This document shows, one piece after another, positions 52,482 through 64,000 of a stretch of DNA of 64,000 bases. The DNA is taken from the NCBI GenBank assembly GCA_949318235.1, contig OX439131.1, forward strand, positions 10,498,231 through 10,562,230, read 5' to 3'. Position numbers and translations under genes: made by a program. The DNA comes from Ecdyonurus torrentis (lineage: Eukaryota; Arthropoda; Insecta; Ephemeroptera; Heptageniidae). Every line of letters starts with the position of its first letter. Positions within the stretch are counted from its first letter, which is position 1. A model generated the notes under the pieces. The model saw only the letters and a list, made by a program, of their open reading frames with translations. It was not told the DNA's origin and did not search any database.

Positions 52482-52680
52482 GCGCGCGCTGTCCTCGGGT
52501 TATGGCGCTCTCCAAAGCCGAGTTCATTGGGTTGGCTCGATCAACATTATCGATCCCCCGAGCACGTCATGATGCGATGCTAAAACCCCGGGGAGCCACG
52601 CGACGACACCAAACATACAAGGGACACCAAAACTTCTCGCTCTCTAGCCTCGGCCTACCTCAAGTACTGCACTAAATAAC
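52480..52680. promoter_or_regulatory. CG-rich island after a GA array
   Basis: The most CG-rich non-coding stretch here (GCGGCGCGCGCTGTCC, AACCCCGGGGAGCC-type blocks), with GATCAACATTATCGATC. GA arrays beside CpG-containing sequence resemble GAGA-factor promoters in arthropods, but no TATA/Inr or ORF is clear. Confidence 0.3.
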
Positions 52681-53259
52681 AATGAGTACCGAGTATAAAT
52701 AACGTCACTTTTTATTTACAAAGTCACTTTATACTTCAAACTTCAAATGTTTGTGAATATATTCTATTGAAAACTTTTCATATTGTCTCTTTGCTTTATA
52801 TCTGTATAGTTTTTCTTATGATTAAGGAAGATTTTCTTTTCTTCATTGCCCACGTAGCAACAATCATAACTACAAAATTTATTTTGTAAAAAATAAGTTA
52901 TGATGAAATCAAGTGCTATACATAGGAATAGAGGAGGTTAATGTCAGAAGCCTTGCTGCATCTAATTATATAATATGAATGAAGTCACACCTTTTAGATG
53001 TTGAAAATTTGTTTCAAAAATTTCTTACTAGATTTCTTTCTCCTTGTAATCCTTACATTTTATCCTTTCAATTACATCAAAATATATTGTTATACATTCA
53101 TATAATACTAAAAAATGAACTCTCTAATAAAAGTTTCTTAAATATAGATTGTTTTATTTAGTTGCCATAAAAGGTGATCCACGCCAAAAATTCCTAAAAT
53201 TGTTATTCTGTATATAGATTCCTTCATTTCTTCCCTCAAAATAGTAATGCTCCTCATAA

Positions 53260-53440
53260 ATCCATCTCCAGCTGATCAGACAATAGGGTTGACAAATGGT
53301 GAACATTCGGAAGTGACGTCACTGGAGCGTGGCGAGACTTTGCAAGGATATTTATCACATTTCTAACACCCTATATAACATTGATCAGCTGTTCTCAACA
53401 GAGAGGAAAATGTGGTGGAAACTGGTGAAGTGTCAGGAGT
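53260..53440 (+). promoter_or_regulatory. Candidate promoter: CRE plus TATA
   Basis: TGACGTCA at 53314-53321 lies 58 bases upstream of TATATAA (53372-53378); an initiator-like TCTCAACAG is 25 bases beyond the TATA start, slightly closer than ideal. A short frame from ATG at 53410 (MWWKLVKCQEYKN) stops after 21 codons. The arrangement looks promoter-like; no gene is identified. Confidence 0.25.
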
Positions 53441-53714
53441 ATAAGAATTATTATCATTTTATTCATTATATTTGATGTACTCAGTTTCATCGTGTGGAAT
53501 TTTCATCATGGTTTTATATTTTATTGCGTAGATTCACTAATATAATATATATTCTAAAATTAAAATATCATTTTTAATTGCATGTAATTTTATATAGCAT
53601 AAAGTTATAATATTAATGAACAAACACACGCTTTTATTGCATTGTCACAAACATCCTTATATATAGAGCTACGGTATAATACAATTCATAAAAAAATATA
53701 TTATATAAATATAG

Positions 53715-53715
<1 letters not shown>

Positions 53716-53741
<26 letters not shown>
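53716..53741. repeat. Poly(A) tract
   Basis: 26 A in a row. Confidence 0.95.
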
Positions 53742-53747
<6 letters not shown>

Positions 53748-53749
53748 AA

Positions 53750-55130
53750 AATAAATTGAAATAAAATACATTGCGTTGTCTCTCTCATAATAAGCTATAG
53801 TCTATCACGGATGCAATATTTATGAATTATATAAATAAATAAATAAATAGCTTGTACGGATGTTGGTCCATGATACGTAATGATATAATGGACTGAAATA
53901 TGTCTGAAATAATATCTATATATCAGCGCAAGCTAAGTATTTTTGATTAGATAATCGTTTATTTAACCCAAAAATGTCATTTGAAATGGGCGATAATGCA
54001 GAAAAAAAAATCGTGGGTATACAAGGAAAACTTTGATATTAATTATATGAAAGTTGAAGTTCCAAAAATCTCCATACCATTATATAGCATTATACCATGC
54101 AGCCATGCAACATGAATTAGATAATTATTAAAAGTACTCCCTCAGTTAATGACTTCCTGTTTGTAAGAAGGATGATTGCAATTAAAGTCCACTTGTTACA
54201 ATTATGTTTGCTTGCCATGATGAATAAAGATTATATTAGAGTATAATTTCAATGGCGCCACACTTCATATTTTTCCTCCCGCAATTACACAGCAAGAGGT
54301 TAACTCTCATTACTGTGGCTATATAGAACACAATTTGTATTTCAATACTTTGCAACATTGTAATAACAAAAATTATAGTCTTAATTTGAAGTAATTGTCT
54401 CATAAATGTAAAAATAAAATTATTTGCATTAAAGCAAACGAGATTGCAAAAAGGCACGCTATTAAAAAAATTATTTGATATATAGCATTTTTTTTTCTTT
54501 TTTAAAACTAAAACGCATGACTTATAAATTAGAAATTTCAAAGATTAATGACCTGTCCAAACAATGACATTTTTTGATATTTTAAATCAAATATATAATA
54601 TTTAATTTTACATGTTTTTGTGATGCTAGTTTTTCAGGAACTTTCAATCACGAAAAATACATGCCATGTTAACCATATAGTTTCCAAGAAATGCTTTCTC
54701 AAGAAAACAATATACATCTGAAAACATAAAAAAAAAAAAAACTTTGTAACTAAATTATTTTTTATATTGAATTTTCCCCTTTAATTTCATAAAATGAGAT
54801 TTTGTGTTGCTCATCGCGCTTCAACATGATTCTAAACATTATAATACTTCGTCTATAAAAAAACAACAACATTTTTGTTAACTCTCTCACACAAACACAT
54901 TTTTATTTCTGCTAAGTCATTCTGCATTTCTAATTCCAACCACATACATTTTCAAAATATATACATGCCATATGCCTAAATATGTTTGTTGTCTATCATT
55001 ATATTATATTATATAATAGAACATTAATTCATGTAATGTAAATTAAATTTGATTAAAATTAAAAATAATTATAATTTTGATATTTCTTTTTATATTGAGG
55101 ATAAACTAATTAAAATTTAATCTCATTAAT
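53750..55130. other. AT-rich intergenic DNA
   Basis: Nothing recognisable on either strand apart from short A-runs. Confidence 0.55.
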
Positions 55131-55138
55131 AATAAAGT

Positions 55139-55150
55139 GGCGGCCATGTT
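55139..55150. promoter_or_regulatory. YY1/Pho-type motif GGCGGCCATGTT
   Basis: Reverse complement AACATGGCCGCC fits the YY1 (Pleiohomeotic) long consensus closely. It lies in a GC-richer patch that continues to the GA/TC arrays at 55245-55330. Confidence 0.35.
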
Positions 55151-55278
55151 TAATGTAATAAGCACATTAGTTGTTTTGCTTAGTAACCAATGATAATGTT
55201 GTGTTTTGTGGCTGAGGCCAATCGTGGTGGGTTGAGGGGCTTGAAGAGAGAGAGACGAGGGAGCTACGGAGTAATTTA

Positions 55279-55330
55279 TCTCTCTCTCTCTCTCTCTTGC
55301 ACGCTAGAGAGAGAGAGAGAGAGAGAGAGA
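55279..55330. repeat. (TC)n/(GA)n inverted pair
   Basis: A TC array (55279-55297) and GA array (55306-55330) face each other across about 8 bases and can pair as a hairpin. Confidence 0.9.
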
Positions 55331-55698
55331 AGCGGCAGCTTTATCATTAAGCACGGTTTGCGTGAGCATTCGTTAGCTACTATACTACCGTCTCGAAAAA
55401 CTAAATCTTTAATAATAAGAAATACTTCAGATTTAGAGTGATTATTACCGAGGTTTTTGTATTATGAACAGCACAACGAAAATATGTATATAGCTTTAGA
55501 TACAGTATACATCAACAAAATTTAAACTATATAATAATATAAGACACTAAAAATTATAATTAAAAAAAAATTATTTGGTAGAAAAATATTAAAATCAGAG
55601 TCATTTTAAATAATAAAATGAAAATCTGCATGCATGATTCAATATTCTAATTTTTATTAAAATATTTATAATACGACAAAATAATCATTTCAAGCTGC

Positions 55699-55741
55699 TT
55701 TTTTTTTTTTTTTTTTTTTTGTTTTTTTTTGTTTTTTTTTT
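55699..55741. repeat. Poly(T) tract interrupted by two G
   Basis: Long T run with G at two regularly spaced positions. Confidence 0.93.
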
Positions 55742-56576
55742 AGTGCTGTAAACTTTGGGGCAATATATTGTCATATGCACATAATATTACATTTAAAAAA
55801 AGAAAAATTATAATATTGATGTTGCTTATTTATTGCTACGATTGAAATATAATTAAAATTAGTAAATTTCTGATAATTAGAATTACTCGTGTGTAATTTA
55901 TTAACGATTAACAATCCTATTGCAACAAATATTATATGATTTATTGAAATGTCAAACTTTGATTTATGGAGTTCAAAAAATGATTCATCATATAACGTAT
56001 AATTTTCTATATATTGATTTGCTTTGGTAATTAATTTGGTATAAATACGAGAAATTAAAATTGTTTGCCATGTATGTGTAACTGCAATAATATCAGCCTT
56101 TCACATCACACATATCGATATATAATTACATGAAAATATTTTGAATGTGCAATAAACTTGATTGCATCAGTTATTTCAATCATGATTTCAAATATGTAGA
56201 GATTTCATGCATTGGAATTTATTGCTTCTGGAAAATATTGCATCTTATATGAAAAGCATGCATTTTGATAGTGTTTCTCTGCAAGTGACTATATGTAAAA
56301 AATATATACCATTTCAAATTGAGTTTTGAATAATCTATTCAAAACAATAATCTATTATTGGATAGTGCATATAGTAAAAAAAGTATTAGTATACTAACTA
56401 TATATTAGCCTGTTTACACTAAGCAATATTTGCACTAATTAATAAATTTTATTACATGCTGATATTTAATGGCATTAAATGGATATTGCATCTAAAATTT
56501 AATGCACTTTGGAAATATTTCATTGTAAACTGGACTTATCAAACAAAACTTTACATCCGTTTTATTGCAATATTCT

Positions 56577-56579
<3 letters not shown>

Positions 56580-56662
<83 letters not shown>
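56580..56662. repeat. (CT)n microsatellite, ~82 bp
   Basis: Pure CT array; Leu-Ser repeat ORFs are artefacts. Confidence 0.97.
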
Positions 56663-56665
<3 letters not shown>

Positions 56666-57145
56666 GTTTTCATATCTGATAAAGTATATTTGTATTGGAA
56701 TTTATTTAAAAAATGTTGAAGAGTTTTTTTTATTTAAAAGCCAAATTATATATATATAGTTATCACGTAAAATATATAAAAATGAATGTCATTAAGAATA
56801 TATATAATATGACAATATTCAATTCAATACTGTGAAAATAAAACGAAATTCACTAATATATTATATTTTATTATATATCAACAACTTAAGTATATAGAAT
56901 TTAAAATTTATTATATTAATATTATATTGAAATAAATATGAATATTATATACTTCAGCTTATTTCAAGTGGTCCTACCTCAATACATTAATATTTCAACA
57001 ACGAACAAAATATGAAGATCATAATGACAGCTAACGACTTAAAAATATATCTTAAAAATATAATATTTTTTATCTTCTTTTTTTATCCTCATAATTTTAA
57101 ATTTTATAGACTTTGAGATTTTTAACTGCCTGATCGCATGAGAGC

Positions 57146-57210
57146 AAGAGAGAAAGAGAGAGAGAGAGGGCAAACTTCTGTAGCATACACAAACCATGCA
57201 TGGACAAGGT

Positions 57211-57248
<38 letters not shown>

Positions 57249-57404
57249 CAACCCTACTAAAGGGTTTATATAGCTTGCATGATAGTAGCAAACTAAAAAA
57301 TATTTTATTTTATATATTATTATGGATATATAGTGGCGGCGGCGTAAGGAAAGACAAGTCAGACATAAAACGAATGAAATATGGAGCTCTATACGCGAGT
57401 ATAT

Positions 57405-57452
<48 letters not shown>
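57146..57452. repeat. Cluster of three (GA)n arrays
   Basis: GA arrays at about 57146-57168, 57212-57244 and 57409-57452, all in the same orientation, separated by unique sequence. Confidence 0.93.
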
Positions 57453-57458
<6 letters not shown>

Positions 57459-57499
57459 ATAACGCTCTAGCTTTTCTTTTGCTACGGCCAATAACAAAT

Positions 57500-58400
57500 T
57501 TTGAGCATGTTAGAAGCGAGTTATAAGATTATGCCACATAATATTTTCTGTCTTTTCTTTCTCTGCATGAGGTATATAAATACTCTGTTCTCTGCTATAT
57601 ATTCATATATAAACATAAGAGCAGTTTTGGGTGTTTGTTATAGTAATAGAACAACGAGAGAGAGAGAGAAGAAACTTTTCCCATTCTAACATGTCAAAAA
57701 AATTATTTAGTGCTTTATTCAAATGTTTTTTTTATGCTATTATTTTTTTGTCTCTTACAAGTGCTAAAAAATTTCATTCACCACTTTATCTATGTGTGCT
57801 AAAAACACATTTTTTGTAACATCTTTTTATATTATATTTGTTTTTTTCATCTACAAGAAATGATGTAATTAATTTTATTAAGTTTATGTAAGTACTTTTG
57901 TTTAATTTATTATAATTACATTATAAAAGAAAAATACGTATATATGTTTGTCTACAAAATGATTTATTTATTTGTTTAATTTTAAAGTTGTGAGCTTTGT
58001 ATAACTCATTCATATTTTATATTTTTATATAACTAAAATGAGTTATGAAAATGAGTTTTTATATCTTACGAAACTGAAAAAGTGCATATAGCATTTTAAC
58101 TACTATTCAAAAAATAATAAATACACACATTGTGTTTAATAAATCAATAAAAAATAATAAAAAATTAAAAATTTATCATCATTATTTGAAAAAAAAAAAA
58201 AAAAAAAAAAATCAAACATGAAAGTATTTTTGCCCCTAGAGAGCTCGTATGCAGAGTTAGCCACCCCGCTTAACGTATGTACCGCAACGGTTGCATAACT
58301 TTTAGGATGCATAACATAGACGATACCAATGTAATAACTACGTAAATAATATGAAAATAAAACTGTAATGTAACACAACTAAAACGACAAGAAAGAGTGA
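57500..58400. other. AT-rich intergenic DNA
   Basis: Contains a 23-base A run (58189-58211) and a small GC-richer patch near 58236-58300; no gene recognised. Confidence 0.5.
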
Positions 58401-58415
58401 TTTCAGTTGCCATAT

Positions 58416-58544
<129 letters not shown>

Positions 58545-58689
58545 GTATTATAAACTAACTCTGCACGATATACTCTATAAAGAACCCCCTCTGTATATAT
58601 AAATAGCAAAGTACAATATTTTCAAGTAAATTATATGAGAAGAAAAGACAAAGAAATTTATACTCTCAAGACTTGAGTTATATATTAAG

Positions 58690-58820
58690 GCACACTTATT
58701 GGTAAACGACCCCCTGCGCTCTGGTACAAGTGTGAGTTAGGAGGGTGACCCTCGCACAGGTGCTCATGATATTGGAAATTTTACGTGGCAACCTCATGGC
58801 TCGATATTATCGATATATAT
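58690..58820. promoter_or_regulatory. Complex island (candidate regulatory element)
   Basis: GC-richer block with GGTAAACGACC (forkhead-like), GGAGGGTGACCCTCGCACAGG (imperfect palindrome GGGTGACCCT) and CAGGTG. No ORF. Confidence 0.25.
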
Positions 58821-59589
58821 TTAGTATAAAAATATATATCTTATATAAAATGTATATTTGAAAACTTCGTGTGTAACACCCAATGCATCGGGTGCAAGCC
58901 AGTTTTTGTTTGATGATAAATAAATAAATATTATATACATGCATGAATATTATTTGCCTCAAATTTTTTAAAAGTGTTTTTGAAATCCTTTTTTTTTTCC
59001 CACAGAATTAATAATCACGGCTTCCGATTTCAATGAATTAAAGCAAATTATATATTATACAACGTAAATAATAAATTTTACTGTATGCTATATACGTATT
59101 TATTATTATGCCATATTAATATTGCTAAATATGAACAGCATTAAGAATTATGCTATATACATATATAGTTATCATATCACACAGGAGAGATAAATTATGT
59201 TACAATGTACCACAAGGAAATAAAAAACTTGCACAAGTACAGACTGAAATGCATCACTAAAATTGCAAGCTATATATATATTCATATTTCATTTCGGTAT
59301 ACATAATGTTGCTATTAGGTATAGTAATGGACTAAAGCACTATATTGTTATTGTTATTACTTTTATCCGTGTATGAAAAAAATTCTGAATATTATATAGA
59401 TCAGTGTTCTATATATTTTGAAAATTAGTGCATAGGTCCATATAAAGATGTTATAACGAATATAACTATATCGTAATAAATATTTTGATTAAAACTAAAA
59501 TGAAATTTGTTATTTTCTTTTATATATATTATATAATATACATTTTTATATCCTGAATCTTATGGTTTAATTTGATGCATGTTTATATA

Positions 59590-59760
59590 AATTTGGTGTG
59601 CAGGTGTGATGGAAGATTTGTGCTTTGGTGCTTGTAACACAAGTTGTCACCACCAAACAATGCATGCACGATTTCACAGTTTGCAACACGGTGTGACGTC
59701 ACCATAGTCACGAATCTCGTGCAAAACGTGAATTTATTTCACGTAATGTATTATATAGAA
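59590..59760. promoter_or_regulatory. Complex island with TGACGTCA
   Basis: Non-repetitive block with GTGCAGGTGTGATGG, AACAATGCATGCACG and GTGTGACGTCACC (CRE at 59694-59701). No ORF or splice pattern. Candidate regulatory element. Confidence 0.3.
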
Positions 59761-60145
59761 CTCATTTATTAAATTTTAATTAAAATATTTTTATGTATAA
59801 TTATTTTATGTATTAACGTGTTGTTTTGCTAAGAGTTTTTTGTTTTGTTTAAATTGATTGTAAAATATTAATTGTAATAATTTTTTGAAAAATTAAGTTT
59901 GATAAAATTAGAGGTTATATGGAAGAAATCATTTGTTTTAAGGTAAATAAAAAAAATATATAATAATAATAAAAAAGCATTTTGACCAAAATAATTTCTA
60001 CTGTTCTTTAGTAAACGATTCAATTATAGGAATACGTCGTAAATGATAACTATATTACTAAAATTGGTATAATTATTATTTTATTATTTTTATTATTACT
60101 TTTTATAGTGTATAATATGAATGACCAATTATATTAAATTAAAAC

Positions 60146-60175
60146 GTCTAGACCATCATTGTCTATGGTCTAGAC
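60146..60175. repeat. Short perfect hairpin
   Basis: GTCTAGACCAT (60146-60156) and its exact inverse ATGGTCTAGAC (60165-60175) are separated by 8 bases. No known family; could be the core of a small palindromic element. Confidence 0.8.
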
Positions 60176-60364
60176 TGCCATAGTTTTTCCTCAACTACTT
60201 TTTATATAAAATATTCAAATTTTCCATCTATAGAAAAAAAATTCTTAAATTTACAAAGAAAATATATATATATTTTTTTTTTTGAAATGCCAGAAGTTAC
60301 AGGTGCCTCATTACTCAATTATTCCAAAAGATTTCACGCCTAACACTTTTAGAACATAAAAACA

Positions 60365-60680
60365 ATAGAATTGATGACGTCATATAAAACCTATAGTTGC
60401 CCAGTTTTTTTTTTATATTTATTTTATTTTCTTTCTTATGTCTTGTCAGAGAATGAAGTGAAGGAAATCCTTGCAACTTGGTTTCACCGCGGGAGACCAC
60501 TCCCCCCCTGCCCCATACCAAGATGGCGGCACTATACTATGTTTGTTGGTAACCATGGTTACACCCCACCCCGAGCTGTAAGCAAAAGCAAAGCAAGCAC
60601 ATAGCACAAAAATAAAGTAAAATAAAAAAAGGCGCCCCCGCCTTAATGTCGTCGCCGGATGATATTATCTACACTTGAAA
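60365..60680. promoter_or_regulatory. Promoter-like island: CRE, YY1-type site and RFX X-box palindrome
   Basis: TGACGTCA (60375-60382), CAAGATGGCGGC (60519-60530; YY1/Pho type) and the perfect 14-base palindrome GTAACCATGGTTAC (60549-60562; RFX X-box) lie within 190 bases, followed by CG-containing sequence up to about 60660. Such combinations are known from housekeeping and ciliary gene promoters. A downstream gene is not recognised in the remaining window, so this may be a distal element or the promoter of an unrecognised transcript. Confidence 0.4.
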
Positions 60681-61132
60681 GAGGGAGAGAAAATAGAATG
60701 AGAGAGAGAGAGAGAAAACAAGAAAAAAAGTTTTTGCACTCTAACATTAGGTTACAAACAAACAAATAATATAAAATGTCTCTTATATTATTATATAATA
60801 TAAAGTGTAACAGCAGGATAGCATTTTATCGCTACCGTAGATATCCGCCGTACAATATGGCAATCAAGTATGATATAATTATCTTTATATTATTTTGACC
60901 TCGTATATACTCTTCATATAAAAAAAAAGTAATGGGCTCAAAGAGGAAAATATAAAATATATTATATACAATTATGTTTTTGTATTTAATTTCTCTTTCT
61001 CTCTCTCTTTTCAATTTAAAAGTTCCTTTTTACGTTTTTGTAATTTATTTTTATATTCACTTAATTTTTTTTGTAGTATGTGAATTAAATTTAAAGCATT
61101 GTAAAAAATAATGCTTTTTTGTATAATAAAAA

Positions 61133-61134
<2 letters not shown>

Positions 61135-61180
<46 letters not shown>
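61135..61180. repeat. (AT)n microsatellite
   Basis: About 46 bp of AT; a 26-base A run follows at 61278-61303. Confidence 0.95.
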
Positions 61181-61187
<7 letters not shown>

Positions 61188-61272
61188 TTAAAAGTACACT
61201 GAAAGAAGGGAGAATTTTGTTTAATAAGTTTGCAACCAAATTTTGTTCACCATAAGTACACCAGTTTCAAAT

Positions 61273-61303
<31 letters not shown>

Positions 61304-61309
61304 GTTCAT

Positions 61310-62560
61310 TTATTTTAATCCAAAAGAGGTAGTAAGTATATTCTGCTATGATTATTGAAATCATTAACTGAACGATTCCTTAAAAAATAGTTTTTTTCTC
61401 AGTAAAATTTAACATTAATATATGATATTATACAAAGCTATTTGAACAAATACTTTTTCGGTGTACAGCCAAATTTTGCTATGAAAATTTTTATTGAAAT
61501 TAAATCTCTCTCTCTCTCTCTCTATCTCTTAAATTTTATTGCTAACATATACTTATACAATTCATATAATTATATTTTATTAATTATTTTACATAATGCG
61601 TTGCGGGGGTTTGGACATAAAAAACATAAATCAGAAATATTATATATTATGTCTCTGATTGACAATAATTATTGTAAAGGTAAATCGATTAAAATGTCAA
61701 TCAAATTATGATTTATTATATAGGATTATTAACTCGCAGGTGTGAAATTAGTCAAGATTAAAATTAGTATGCGCGCTGTTTCACAAAACGTTATATTATT
61801 TTGATGATGGTGAACCGATGCGGTGAACCAAAAAGGATAGAAGTTATATATACGTATTATAGTGATGAGAAACGTTCTCATGAGTATAAAGGAAAATATT
61901 ATGTTCTAAAATTATTGTCTTTTGTGCTTAAGTAACTATGAATTTTAGCTCAATATAGTTAATAAGCTGAATAGCTTAATCAAGTAGAGTAATTAGAGCA
62001 TTATATTCAGGCTTTAAAAATGTTGCAGTGCGTTGTTTTAAAAACAATTAAAAACTGAATTGCACTTTCAAACATCGATATTTATTTGTATGTGTGCGAA
62101 TGAAAATTAAAATTTACCATAATTTTTAATATTATATAAGGCGGAAGATTTTTTTTTATATATTTTTTTTGTTAAATATTATGATTCTCTTCAAGATTTA
62201 CAAACTAAATAAAATTGTATATCTATAAGTCTATCTGGTTGGTGTATTTTTTGGAAGTATACCCCATATAATATTATATATGAAAATATGTTCAAAGAAA
62301 TCACAAAATATTTAAGGTAAAAAATTACGACTAAAATATGACTTTATTTATCACTCGTCTATATTTCAAGTTTAAAATTAAGATAATATTATAAATTTTA
62401 TATTCATATTTTATCCAACATATATGTAAGATTAAACCTGGAGATATATAAGATATTTGGTGACATTAAAGAGAGAGAAAAAATAATAACATAAGTGAAT
62501 GAAGATCGGTCTGATTTTTGTTGTTGTTATCAAAATAAAACATCTCAACTTTGAAAGTTT
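61310..62560. other. AT-rich intergenic DNA
   Basis: A short (CT)n at about 61506-61523; otherwise no recognisable feature. Confidence 0.55.
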
Positions 62561-62609
62561 TGGTAATAAAAATTCATTCATGTTGAGGTAAGACATAAAA
62601 TGTTAGAAA

Positions 62610-62800
62610 ATATTTTAGGTGCGCAGAGGACGGTTCTCTTATATACTGATGTGCTCTCTCTTTTTCTCGTGCTCCCCGGGGCTCCGCACAGCATCCGCAC
62701 TGCAAAATCTGATGACTGACTTGAGTAAAAACCATGAATGAACTCGAGTCAGCACGTGCATACTCACGTGGCACTTTTGGCACCCTGCGCAGACAACAAA
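62610..62800. promoter_or_regulatory. Complex island with two CACGTG boxes
   Basis: GC-rich block with GTGCTCCCCGGGGCTCCGC, AACTCGAGTCAGCACGTGC and CTCACGTGGCAC. Two CACGTG E-boxes are about 12 bases apart. No ORF of known family. Candidate regulatory element. Confidence 0.3.
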
Positions 62801-62809
62801 CTATTTTAG

Positions 62810-63760
62810 AGAAATTCTTATCTTCAATTTTTTTTAATAATTTTGTTCAAATTTTACAAATACACGCGTCAACTAAAAGATTTAAACCCATATAAGAAAC
62901 TTATACAATTTTTAATCTGCGTGTATTATACCAACTTTGCATAATGATAAAATAAATTTATATATTTGTGAATTACTTTATGACTAATCTATCAAACAAC
63001 CATGTTTACAGTATAGTGCAATGCAATCTCCATTTAAAACCATTAAATATGCATGCTATATATCCAATTTTTTGCATTGCAAAATATTGCTTCATGGGAA
63101 CAGGCCATATCAAATGCATATAAAATGTATTTTTTTTTATAAACAATCAGTTTGACATTACACAATTATCACGTCAAAGTCTTTAAATATAATTGAAAAA
63201 AACAAAACAATAAATTATGCAGAATATATTATTGTCCATTGCTAGATCAGTGTATATTCTATGTAACATGTTATAGGAACTAAATGTTTTAATGAAATAA
63301 AGAAAGTTCTATTGTAAGTTCATTATGCTTATATCTCAATTATTTATACGTAATTAAAATATAAATTACACCAAGAAACTTTAACATTGCAGTAAATTGT
63401 GATTTGTATTTTAAAAACAATATAATCAAGACGCATACAATTTCATATATATAATTCAAGATTATATTTCTTATATAAAATAAGTTAATAAAATTTTAAT
63501 TAAAAATCTTCTTTAAATAAATTATATTTTTCACCCTCGTTTTAACGAAGATTATAAAGTATATTATGAAATATATATAAATATGATGCCTGCGTGGAAA
63601 TGCAATATGTTTCTCTCTTAGCTACTTGTATCAGTATTATATTGCTGCTCATGATGATACAATGCTATAAGGTAAATTGTACCAAGTGATGTGATAAATA
63701 ATCATGTCAACTAAAGAAAGAAAGGTGCAGTACTGCAGATTTATGGGGTGTGGCAGCTGC
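62810..63760. other. AT-rich intergenic DNA
   Basis: No gene, RNA gene or transposon end recognised. Confidence 0.55.
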
Positions 63761-63768
63761 TTGAATAA

Positions 63769-63822
63769 GAGAGAGAGAGAGAGAGAGAGAAGAGAAGAGA
63801 TGTAAGAAGAAGAAGAAGAAGA
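63769..63822. repeat. (GA)n and (AGA)n microsatellites
   Basis: GA array to about 63790, degenerate purines, then an AGA trinucleotide array at about 63804-63822. Confidence 0.93.
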
Positions 63823-64000
63823 TTCAGGGGCGAGGGGGAGGGGGTAATAATCCTCTCTAAGGTAAGTTTGTGCCCCTGTGTGTTGTTGACAGGGCAATCT
63901 ATATCTCCCCCTCCCTATTTCTCATGTGACATATACTGCAATATTGCATCAACTCCAGTTCTCTCTCTCTCTCTTTCTGTCGCCATCTATTTACAAAAAT

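Overview
The window is animal nuclear DNA, very AT-rich by eye (roughly three quarters A+T) and packed with long dinucleotide microsatellites, mostly (GA)n/(CT)n and (AT)n, plus homopolymer A/T runs. The only gene I can support with confidence is the 3' part of a Zic-family (odd-paired) zinc-finger transcription factor on the + strand. Its fifth zinc finger and C-terminal tail look arthropod. With the extreme GA-microsatellite load, this suggests an arthropod and most likely a crustacean. The species is not determinable from what I can see.

Layout. 1-8568 is the 3' part of a long Zic intron; the exon with fingers 1-3 lies upstream of the window. 8569-8738, 9004-9233 and 9351-9537 are the last three coding exons, which encode fingers 4-5, a Gly/Ser/Pro-rich linker, the WYVCQ motif, His-rich runs and a terminal poly-Ala stretch. 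A 3' UTR of unknown length follows. From about 10 kb to the end (about 54 kb) no conserved protein-coding gene is recognisable. The predicted ORFs there are short, AT-rich or translations of microsatellites.

This gene-poor downstream part is not featureless. It contains at least five families of probable DNA transposons or MITEs: (i) two CACTGC-ended, TA-flanked elements with CTAG-rich subterminal repeats (34055-35395 and 40193-43849), CMC/EnSpm-like and carrying spliced-looking segments; (ii) a 2.1 kb foldback element with CCCGAGTA ends and arrays of an ACGATGA-type motif (17868-20014); (iii) a ~300 bp repeat present twice in opposite orientation (17408-17720 and 44752-45051) with a conserved internal hairpin; (iv) a 0.34 kb TTAA-flanked MITE (20847-21189); (v) a 0.17 kb near-perfect hairpin MITE, also TTAA-flanked (48895-49063), with a partial relative at the left edge of the window.

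Between the repeats are short islands of higher GC and higher complexity (for example 6.2, 25.0, 45.7, 46.7, 50.2, 51.6, 53.3, 59.7, 60.5 and 62.7 kb) with dense transcription-factor-like motifs: a TAATCCGGATTA palindrome, paired CACGTG boxes, a nuclear-receptor half-site cluster, an RFX palindrome next to a YY1-type site, and nine perfect TGACGTCA palindromes. A long intron plus a gene desert with islands fits the regulatory landscape of a developmental regulator such as Zic, but regulatory function is inference throughout.
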